From: Gongronella butleri
Lineage: Eukaryota; Mucoromycota; Mucoromycetes; Mucorales; Cunninghamellaceae
Assembly (NCBI GenBank): GCA_025201375.1
Contig: JAIWZP010000005.1
Location: 372,001-436,000, forward strand
Direction: 5' to 3'
DNA length: 64,000 nucleotides
This document shows positions 55,184 through 64,000 of the stretch, piece after piece. A program made the translations under genes and the position numbers. Within the stretch, counting starts at the first letter, position 1. Every line of letters starts with the position of its first letter. The notes beneath the pieces are model-generated. The model ran no database searches. It saw only the letters and a program-made list of their open reading frames with translations, and was not told where the DNA came from.

Positions 55184-57788
55184 ATGGAGTTAGTGCTTGG
55201 AAGCTTCAATGGCGTGATGATTCAGGGCAAGCGGCCACGCCGACCAAAGATGCGCAAGGTGCTTGGTGGGCGTGCGCCACTGGTGCTCAAGCCGCCCGAT
55301 TCGCCCACTTCACCTTTTGGCGCGACCACGAGCACGAGCGCGAGCACGAACAACACGGCTACGGCGCCAAGTAACGGCGTTTATGCGCCTCGGCCGAGCG
55401 ACACGGACCATGCCTTTAGCATTTCGCCAATTCAATTGTATGCGCCTGATCAGGCGCCGACACAAGGTGCATATTCGTCTTCGGCTTTGACTTGTCGCAC
55501 GTCTCCACCTCCACCTACGTCCGAGGCCATGTTGCAAGTGTTGCTGCAGGTGCTTCAATCCAATAGCAATGGAAGGTGGTCTGTCGAGCCATTGGATGGT
55601 CAACAGGGGCACAATTATCGATTACATTTGCATTCGCTGCAAGACATGGACGAATTGTTGCACGTATTGCGTCAATTCGCGTTTTGCGCGTCGTCGCCCA
55701 CGATGATGGCGGATCCGTCGCCCACAATGATGCCGCCATCGCTGTTTATGTTTGACGACGACCATGTCGACCGAGATCGCGGGGTTGTGCGCTGGAAACC
55801 CGTGCGTCTACCCTTTTTGCGATACCACAGCGAATTGTACCCAAAGATGGCCGACGCGCCATTGACCGACTGGCCACCGTTCTCGAGCGTGCTTCCATTG
55901 CTGCTGGACGACTGTGTGCATACGTTTATCACGTGCATGAACCACTATTTCACGGTGTTTCCCAAACAAAAGCTTGTGCATTGGTATTCCTCGCTGGCCG
56001 ACCCGACCACGGATGCACTGGTGCTGTCCATTGCCACATTTTGGGTGCGGCACGTCTTCATCCACCATCCGATGCCTCAATTGAAGAATTTGAATGATCC
56101 TGCCGTTTTAGACGCTGTTCAATTCAAGCTAAGCCGCTTGGCACGCGACGCGTTGGCCGAATGCTTTGACGAGCCGCACGTGCACACGATCTACGCGCTT
56201 TGTCTATGCAACATGACGACGGTGATCTCGCTGGAACAAAAGGTGACGAACCACATGCTGGCTGTACGCATGGCCAGTGCATTGAACATCCAGCCCGTAC
56301 AAAAGAAGCGCAAGCATGATCCGTCGATGCCATCGTCGTCCATGGCCCCAGATGCGCACGACGACCCAGATCGCGACGACAATGACCACGGCGACACGGA
56401 GCTGAAATCGCGTTTGTGGTGGTTCTTGTTCCAAATTGATCTGTTTTTGCTCGAATCGCGTGCCATTTCCGTCTCCATGGTCCAGCCGGCCTCGGACGAC
56501 TATGACAGCCTCGCGCATCTGCGTCGGCCCATGCCCTTTAGCCTGGACGCCCCCGATGAGGTGCCTGGCGTGCATGTGTGGAACAACGTATTGAAAATTT
56601 GGCTCATCCGGCGCAGGCTGGCCCAGCAGCTGGATACCATTGACCAAGACGATGAACCACGACTCACACAGCTATACGACCACGGCATGGCCGCCATTGA
56701 CCAGTGGCAGAGCGAATTGCCCGCCATTTTACAGTCCAATTCTCCTCCTTCTTCTTCTTATCCATCACGCCAGGATCACACCAACGACATGGACGGATCA
56801 AAACTCGCCGAGGCCACACTCACCATCCACATGGAGCGATGCACAGACATTGGCCTCTTGTCGCTGCGCTTGTTACCAAAGAATGGCCAAGTATTGACCA
56901 CATTGCAACGTCGCGCCGTCATGACCATGATCGACAGCGCCACTCAAGACATCACCATCCGCCAATCCGTCGTATCCTTTGCTCCCTGCCAGACATGGCC
57001 AGGCTCCCTATTGCGATCCATCAAGATGCTCATGTCCTGTCTGCATTTTGGCGACCCTGCCGTCATCTCACGCTCGCGCATCGGCCTCATGCGTGCCGCA
57101 CGTATGCTAAGGTCCATGGCAGAGGTGCGATGGAAGGACCCCATCTGCACATCCATGCTCAACAAGATCGAACGCGTGCTCGCCAATGAAACCATCTCGG
57201 AAATGCTCGCGTCCCTTGATGAAGTCGACGATGATGACGATGACGACGACGATTTCGACAATGATAATGACGCCGCCACTACAAGTACTGCCAGCCCCAC
57301 CAACTTGCCAGCCACAAGCCACTCTATACCACCACAAAACAGGTAAAATTTGTCCTCCAATGGTCTTGGTTTTCCCCTTTTTTTAATTTTTATTTTATTT
57401 TATATATAGCACCACTGCGCCGTCGTCGTACCGCTACTCCGTCTCCAGCCAACATTCCGCCGCTTCCTCGTCCAATACCCCGCGGTCCAACTCAGCCCAA
57501 CACCAGCACCAGCAGCCTCCTCCTCCTTCTCCTCCCCCTCATCAAGCCAATCCGCCATCCAACCACACCGCTGCCTCGGGTGCCTCGTCATCGCGCTTTA
57601 TACCCGTCCATGGCCCCGAGAAACGCAGCATTAAAATGTCTAATCACCTGTACGAAGGCGTCGTCTTGCTCGACCGCGACATGCAACCACGCGCGCAATA
57701 CTACAACCCCAATGTCAATACACACGACTCGTTTGACGACCTGTTGCTCTTTGAGGACGGCGCACGCTTTGCAAAAAACCAATCGTGA
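55184..57788 (+). CDS. Fungal transcription-factor-domain protein lacking a visible zinc cluster
   Basis: Exons 55184-57342 and 57410-57788; 845 aa. The middle region (about 245-560) matches the fungal-specific transcription factor domain: TFITCMNHYFTVFP, LVLSIATFWVRHVFI, QFKLSRLARDALAECFDEPHVHTIYALCLC, then LKSRLWWFLFQIDLFL and the P-rich PMPFSLDAPDE site. The N-terminus (MELVLGSFNGVMIQGKRPRRPKMRKV) is basic, but there is no Cys6 cluster in the first 200 residues, so DNA binding by a Zn2Cys6 domain is not evident. Acidic (DDDDDDDDFDNDND) and Gln/Pro/Ser tails follow; exon 2 ends FEDGARFAKNQS. A missed upstream exon carrying the cluster is possible, but the ATG has a good leader. Confidence 0.88.
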
Positions 57789-58390
57789 CGGAAAATCAAC
57801 GACACACATGGTGCTTTCACTTTTTTTTATTTTTACCTACTCTCGTGTATTTTATGTAATTCATTGTTGTTCTATGTAGCATCCTTTCTCCTTCTCTCTT
57901 TTTTTTTTTTTTGCCCAGATTGGCCCTTGTTTCAGGGCCCGTACTGGATAAAACACGCGTCTTGCATCTCCATACTTTTTTTTTTTCGCTGCCCTGATTT
58001 ATACGCCAAATTTGGTGTTTGGAGCGTTTTGCCTGCCAGCCTAGGAAGCCTAGGGGTGACGAGCCGCTGGTTCGTTTGCCTTTTTCAAGCGTCACCTTCC
58101 AAATGTGGGGTATAAAGTTGGCTCCGGGATTTTTTTTGCTTGGACGACACACCACCAATGAAAGCGCATGGAGGGAATGCGCGCCCATTATTTGCCCAAT
58201 TGGACGCTCCTCCGGGGGGTTTTGTTAGGAGCAAATGGCGCTTTTGCACTTTTGGGACATAAAACACGGCATTATAAAAGGGGAGGGCGTCCCATCCATG
58301 GCCCCACCTTCCTTCTCCCTTTACCTCTTTGCATTTTTCTTTCTTTCTCATCCCCACACCCAAAACAAAAAAAGAAAAATCCAATCCATC
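57789..58390. other. Intergenic between transcription-factor and dehydrogenase genes
   Basis: Holds the 3' flank of the transcription-factor gene and the dehydrogenase promoter with a TATA box. No gene. Confidence 0.6.
58273..58280 (+). promoter_or_regulatory. TATA box of the dehydrogenase gene
   Basis: TATAAAAG, 111 bp upstream of the ATG at 58391, followed by a C/T-rich leader. Consistent with a strong or inducible promoter. Confidence 0.6.
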
Positions 58391-59628
58391 ATGCACGCTG
58401 CTCACTGGGAAAAACAAGGCTCCATCACGGTCAAGGATACTGACATCCCCACGCTTCAAGCTGGCCAAGTCCTCGTGCGCGTCGCCGCGTCCGGGCTCTG
58501 CGGTAAAAAAAAAAAAAAAAAAAAAATGGGCGTGTGAAAAAAAAAAAAAATAGGCAGAAAATCAAAGAAAAAAAAAAGAAAAAAAGAAAAGGAGTCTCAT
58601 CCCTATTTTCAGGTACGGACATGCACATTTGCCACGGTGAGACGCCGCACGCGACGGCCAAGGTAATCATTGGGCACGAGTTCTCGGGATACGTGGAGGC
58701 GATCCACGAGTCGGTGCGTTCGCCGCTGCAGGTCGGCGATTTGGTGGCGATTGACCCGAATATGCCGTGCAATGGGTGCACGTTTTGCCGTAACAAGAAA
58801 TACCACCTGTGCCCGAACCTCGACTGCATCGGCGTCACCGTGAACGGAGGCATGGCGCAGTATGTGGCCGTCCCCGTGCGTGCAGCGGTGCCCGTCCCCA
58901 AGGGCGTCACCCCCGCCGTCGCAGCACTCACCGAGCCCCTGTCGTGCGTCATCCACGCCGTCGACCAGGGCAGCGTCAAGACCGGCGACCGCGTCCTTGT
59001 CATCGGTGCAGGCCCAATTGGCCTCATGACCATGGCCCTGTGCGCCAACTCGGGCGCGCGCGTCTCCGTCATTGAGCCAAACGAAATGCGCCGCGCAAAC
59101 GCCACAAAGACATTCGGCGCCACCGACGCCTTCGCACCAGGCGAACTCCAAATCGGCGACCCCTTGCTCGGCCACGGGTTTGATGTTGTCTTTGAATGCG
59201 TCGGACGCGCGCAAACCATGTCCGACGCCCTCACCTTTGCAAAGGCCGGCGCCACTGTCGTAAGTTTTCCCTTTTGAGAGAGAGAGAGAGAAAGAAAACG
59301 GTGGGCACGACAACTTGGGCGCAAATTCGGGGGGAAAAGGGCTGATTTTTTTCCTTTTTTTTTTTTCCTTTCTTTTTAGGTGTGGGTCGGCGTGGCGCGC
59401 ACGGATGCCGAGGTGGTCGTGTTCCCATTCGACGTGTACCGCCGTGAATTGACCATCAAGTCCACGTATACCAACCCGTACGGCATGGAGCGCGCCGTCA
59501 AGGTCCTGGCCGACAACAAAATCAACTGGGCGCAACTGATCTCGCACCAATTCCCCATGGACCAGTTTGACGAGGCATGGAAGGTCTTTGCCGGTGGCCA
59601 GGGCATGAAGGTGGTCATCACCCCATAA
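58391..59628 (+). CDS. Zinc-dependent medium-chain polyol/alcohol dehydrogenase
   Basis: Exons 58391-58502, 58613-59259 and 59380-59628; 335 aa. Catalytic zinc ligands: Cys in SGLCGTD (C37), His/Glu in IIGHEFSG. Structural zinc loop with four Cys: CNGCTFCRNKKYHLC. Rossmann motif VIGAGPIGLMTM with the acidic residue of VSVIEPNE at the next strand, suggesting NAD+ use. The shape and sequence (TDMHICHG, LSCVIHAVD) are those of the sorbitol/D-arabinitol/threonine dehydrogenase group; the substrate cannot be read from the sequence. Intron 1 begins with a run of about 22 A. Slightly shorter than sorbitol dehydrogenases (350-360) because of a compact C-terminal end. Confidence 0.93.
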
Positions 59629-62111
59629 ATGGGATCGCTTGCCATGCCCTCCCCCCCTCTTTTTTCTTGTTTTCTTGGTTTTATTTTTTTTTTTTGGCTC
59701 TGTAGATATTTTGTATGATATTTTTTTTTTTGTGTGCATGATTAAATAGAGGGTGAAACACGAAACAGAAAGGGTTGCTACAAGCTGTCCTTGTTTTCTT
59801 GGGCAGGATAAAAGCATATCAGAAAGGCGCATGCAGCCATCCCAAATAGGATTTTAGCAAGTCAACTTGATGCAAACGTGCCACCACGCGATGTTGCGTT
59901 CCTGGATTCATCTGAATGTCTTTGTCAATACGAGTGCAAGGTTAAAAAAAACAAGTCGCAAATTTAAAACAAAATCTGGGGTTTGCAAAAATATTGGTGG
60001 GTAAGACTAGGCAAAAGGCATTACATAGAATAATAGGACAACGATGGATAGTTCCATGCAACAACAGATGACAAAGAGACACGAAAAAAAACCACAAAAG
60101 TTGTCAATTAAACCAGATTTTCAAATTTTTCGTGCAAATCCGGCACCATCCGTCGAACGGCATGAAATAAAATGGCGCTAACTTGTTTCAAATGAAAAAG
60201 TACGAGCCACGTTTTCATTTGAGAGCTTCCTCGTGTCTCTGGGCGCGCTAGTTAGGCATCGATGAATGTATTGAGATTTTATGCCTGACCACGCCGATTT
60301 TTGTGAAAAAAAAGTTAAAGTCGTCCGTTCCTTCTCAAACTTGGGGAGAAGGTGAGCGCCAAAGGGTGGTAACAGTGAAGCAACTTTTACGAGATTCTAC
60401 CTTGTGGATTTTGAGAAAATCACGGTATTAGTGAACTGGAGGCTGTGGTTTCAAAGGCCCATCGTTCAACGACGAAACGCTCTAGAGCACTTCTCTCGCC
60501 ATTTCCACGGAGATCATCACCCAACGTTTCATGTGTGTGTGTCGCGTGGTGCCTTGGTGATGCACGATCCAGAGGATGCACGCGTCGAAAATCACACTTC
60601 AAAAACGCGGATTCGACGCGTCACCAATCACGCGCAAAGCGCGTTTTTTTGAGATGCGATGGCATCCACTTGTGCGCACGATCCATATGCGCGAGATATA
60701 TTTGTTTCAGGGGCGCTAAAAGCACGACGTCGGGGCCATGGTATTGCATTGAAAATGTGCTATTTTTGGGATTCAAAATTGATTTTCTCTCAAACTTGCC
60801 ATACAATGCCGGACCCTTGCCAGCATATGAAATGCCGAGGGAAACACGATCTTGCTACCCTCCAAGTTTCGCTGCGATCCACCGACCTTTTTCGATTTTT
60901 GAAAATTGGCCAGGGGGTCATCTAGGGATTTTGGCTATTTTTTTATGGTGACTGTTGCTCGCCATCGAGCGATCGCAGTGCCGCGAGGGTGGGCTCAAAT
61001 GAACGCGCTGGAAGGCGGGCTTCTAGCGCGACACGAGAAAATCAGCCAATATACTTTGTGGATGCCGCTCAAATCGCGAAAATGGATGTTTTTTGCGCTT
61101 TTGTATTTTACCTATGTTTAACTACACTGCTCCAGCATAAAACCAACACCATTCGAGAGCCACGACGCTGGCCGATCTTCGGTCTACCCGAGGCAACGCC
61201 AGGTACAGAGCTGCATTTCCAGAAATTGACCATTAATTGTGCGCTTTGCTATCTTTTTGTGTCACTTCGCGCCTTTTGAATGAAAAAAAAGAAGCTATGG
61301 CGCTGCAGCGGCATTATTCTTGCCTTGAACATCGAGTGGTGGTTGTCAGAATGAGCACATTTGCAGGATTTTGATGGGCGCAACGCTTATTTGAGCGTAA
61401 ATCTTATTTTGAGGGCATTGCATGGGAACACCTCTGGACGGGAATTGAAAACCACGTACAGAAAAGGAAGACATGGTGCCGTCCTTTGCATCTGAGAGCA
61501 CTCCCATCCAGACACGGGGTTGTTTGCGTTGCACAAGGAAAAAGGCCGCCAAAAAAAAAAAAAAAAAACCAACAACAGGTTTGGCAACTCGGTACCTCCG
61601 ATGGGATCGTGTTTCAAGACAAGCGAGGGGCCATGGGCAACTTTATACCATGCCCGTCAATTGTTTTTTTTCACAAATTTGTGTGTGCACACGTCGAAAG
61701 CAATTTACAAACAAAAAAAAAAAGGGAGGGGGAGGGGCATGGCCAATGGAGAAAGAGGGGAATGGCAGAAACAAAAATAAGCTCGCTTGCAGCAAACATG
61801 GCTGACCGCGAACCGCTCTTTCCGTAAAAAAGGAAGAGAAATATTTCCAAAGATTCTCTCTCTCTTTTTTTTTTTTTTTTTTGTCTTTTTTTTCCCCTTG
61901 GTTTTTTTTGTTCTCGAGTCCGTCCCCATCGCCTCTTGCCTCTCTTTTTCTTTTTTCTTTCTTTTTTTTTTTTTTTTACCTTGGCCCCAGCGTCTGTTTG
62001 CCGGCGTCACAACTGTGAAACAGCACGAACACACCCGGAAAAGCAACACGACCACCGGCGTTTGGCGCTCTCTTTTTTTTTCCCCATTTTTTTTTTTACG
62101 ACTTTTTAGAG
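59629..62111. other. 2.5-kb gene-free region
   Basis: No ORF with family resemblance on either strand; frames at 60404-60951 and 61486-61827 are unsupported. 60860-60935 matches repeat family A in inverted orientation. From 61860 the sequence becomes a T-rich leader with long runs (T18, T16) before the last gene. Confidence 0.5.
60860..60935 (-). repeat. Dispersed repeat family A, inverted fragment
   Basis: The reverse complement contains 'GATGACCCCCTGGCCAATTT' and 'TCAAAAATCGAAAAAGGTCG', nearly identical to 5193-5233. Only this part of the family is clearly recognisable here. Confidence 0.75.
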
Positions 62112-64000
62112 ATGAAGGGCGTGTTCTCTGATCCTGCGGGGTCGCTCGGGCGGCACCGTGGCGACGTTGTGGCGCATTTGCTTGGCGTGAGCGAGAAGGC
62201 GTGCCGCGAGGGCCATGTGGAATTGGCCAACGCGTACACGTCTGTGGCGGTGGCGCTCGCGCCGTTGGACCTGGACGTACACATGCGTCGCGTGCTGTAC
62301 CTTGAGAAATTGGCGCTGTATGCCGAGGCGTACGACGCGGCGCGTGCCATGATTGACTTGGCGCCGCACGATGCGCGTGGGTACCTTCGCGCCGGGCGCG
62401 TGCTTCTCGTCCAGGGCAAGGCAAGCGAGGCGCATCATTGGTTCCAAAGCGCGCTGCGCGTCGTGCCAGCCACAGACCCGCGACACGCCCTGTTGGAAAT
62501 CTACAGGCAGCGATCGCGACCACAGACTCCCTCATTTGTGTCGCGCTGCCCCTACGAGGTCACACGCCACATCTTTCGCCTGCTGCCGCTCGCCGACCTC
62601 GTGCCGTGCACACGCGTGTGCAAACATTGGCGCCAATTCATCTTGCATTGCCCCGATCTGTGGCGCTCCATCGATCTACGCGACTACCCCGCACAAAAAC
62701 GCATCCCACGCAACGCACTCGCGCAGTGCGTGCAGCGCGCCATCGACCCTGCCGCCACCTTGCCCACTCATGCCGCCCACGGCCTGCGCGAACTCTGGGT
62801 CGGCAATCGCATGTCCATTCATGACGTTGTCGACGTCCTCGTCGCAAAACAGTCTTTGAATTTGTCTGTTTTATGTAAGCTTGTTTTTTTACGGGGGGTG
62901 GGTGCAATTGGAGGCGTTTTCACCCAAATTGGACCTGTTTAACCCAATTGGACGCGTTATTTTAACAAAACAAAGAAGAAAAATTTATGTTTCTAACTTG
63001 CTCAAATTTTAAATTAAAAATAGACCTCTCGGACAGCGACCTGACGGGGCGGATTTGGGCACGGATGATGCTCAAGCAGCTGTGCATGAACCTGGAGCAT
63101 CTGTTCTTGTCGATGACGGATATTTCGATTGTGGACGTGATGGTGTCGGGGGCGTCTTTGCCGAATTTGACGCAATTGGTGCTGGATGGGTGTGCATTTG
63201 GATACGCGTTTAGCAAGAACATTGCGAGCCACGATCTCTCCGGTGGTGCGCAAGTGGTGCCGTCACAATATAACAACAGCCAGCCATCTGCAATGGGGGT
63301 CGTGCCATTTCCCAAATTACAAGTGTTGGGCTTGTCGTCTGTGAATGACATGTCGATTTATGCGCTTGTGTGGCTGCTTGTGCGTTGTCCTTCGCTTTCG
63401 ATGCTGAGGACGCTGAATGCACGGCTCAAGCTCACGCTTGTCTTGCTTGCGGTTGGACAGTATTGTCCGCAGATCAAATACCTCGAATACAGCGCCATGA
63501 GCCATTATACCCCTATGCCCATCGACGACGCGCAATTGACCCTGCTGCCACACGCACTTCAATCACTGCGATGCCGTGCAAAGCAGGACGACGCCGTGTT
63601 GCATAGCCTGCTTGCACGTTGTGCACCAAGTTTGCAATACTTGTCCACGGTCGTTGCAGACACCACGCTTTATTTCATGTCGGCACGGCCTTGGCCTCAA
63701 TTGAACGTCTTGGAGATCCCACTCAGCGTCGATGTGTCCGAGATGGCGCTCACGGCCGCCATCAAGGCATTCACGCATCTCACCCACATTGACGTCTCGT
63801 ACAACCAGACCGCCGTCACAGACGCCTTTCTCGTGGCATTGGGCGCGTCGTGCCCATCCATTCAGGTCTTGAGAGTCGCGGGATGTACACAGCTGTCCGA
63901 TGCCGCCATGGCCGAATGCACGCTACAGCTCGACCAATTGCACACCCTCGGCCTGTTTGGCCTCGACTTGACACGCAAGACAATCACGCACATCGTGCTG
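62112..64000 (+). CDS. DIA2: TPR / F-box / LRR protein of the Dia2-Pof3 type (3' end outside window)
   Basis: Exons 62112-62874 and 63024 to the right edge; at least 580 aa. TPR-like helices at about 15-125 (ACREGHVELANAYTSVAVALAPLDLDV, YAEAYDAARAMIDLAPHDARGYLRAGRVLL, EAHHWFQSALRVVP), an F-box at about 145-190 (CPYEVTRHIFRLLPLADLVPCTRVCKHWRQFIL), then leucine-rich repeats (LPNLTQLVLDGC, FPKLQVLGLSSVND, LTHIDVSYNQT, IQVLRVAGCTQLSD). The order TPR, F-box, LRR is that of budding-yeast Dia2 and fission-yeast Pof3, SCF ubiquitin-ligase adaptors. Dia2 drives CMG helicase unloading at the end of replication. Exon 2 stays open to base 64000. Confidence 0.88.

Noticed and set aside
60404..61279. Several overlapping ORFs of 70-168 codons
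   Set aside because: Different frames of a repeat-containing spacer; none is protein-like or conserved with the other repeat copies.

Overview
The window is nuclear DNA of a filamentous fungus. I infer an early-diverging lineage, probably Mucoromycota and plausibly Mucorales. The genes are compact and carry many short GT-AG introns (67 placed here). Coding DNA is GC-rich and codon-biased, while intergenic DNA is AT-rich with long A/T runs. There is no bacterial operon structure. The lineage call rests on gene style, not on a phylogeny.

Layout, left to right: the C-terminally cut start of a CID-domain RNA polymerase II CTD-binding protein (-); two small ORFs; a mitochondrial 12S rRNA m4C methyltransferase (METTL15/RsmH, -); a doubtful ORF; a PSP1-domain protein (-); a tiny protein with PP1-docking motifs (-), divergent from an FPK1/NRC-2 AGC kinase (+); ATP1 (+); 3.7 kb of repeats; the sorting nexin MVP1 (-), divergent from PCNA (+); UTP23 (-), divergent from mitochondrial uS9m (+); LMW protein tyrosine phosphatase (-); a 7TM orphan (+); the GTPase RBG1/DRG1 (-); a CaaX-ended Sel1-repeat Chs4/Skt5-like protein (-); repeats; a second 7TM orphan (-) lying between two minisatellite blocks; a tandem array with a unit of about 0.5 kb; RRP14/SURF6 (-), divergent from PRKRIP1 (+); an ankyrin-DIL protein (-), divergent from an ankyrin-dysferlin-FYVE protein (+); repeats; TAF12 (+); a fungal transcription-factor-domain protein (+); a zinc MDR polyol dehydrogenase (+); a long gap; and the start of a TPR/F-box/LRR Dia2/Pof3-like protein (+), cut by the right edge.

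Most genes are housekeeping: transcription (CID protein, TAF12), replication (PCNA, Dia2-like), ribosome and mitochondrial-ribosome biogenesis (UTP23, RRP14, uS9m, METTL15, RBG1), splicing (PRKRIP1) and endosome or cell-surface traffic (MVP1, Ank-DIL, Ank-DysF-FYVE, FPK1, Chs4-like). Five head-to-head pairs share promoters of 205-733 bp. Nothing here is clearly a new multi-gene system. The best candidates for novelty are the Ank-DIL / Ank-DysF-FYVE divergent pair, the small PP1-docking protein opposite an AGC kinase, the ACGCG-rich PCNA intron, and several uncharacterised dispersed and tandem repeat families.

Exon boundaries were placed by hand from splice motifs, reading frame and protein continuity. 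They should be good to a few bases but are not transcript-verified.
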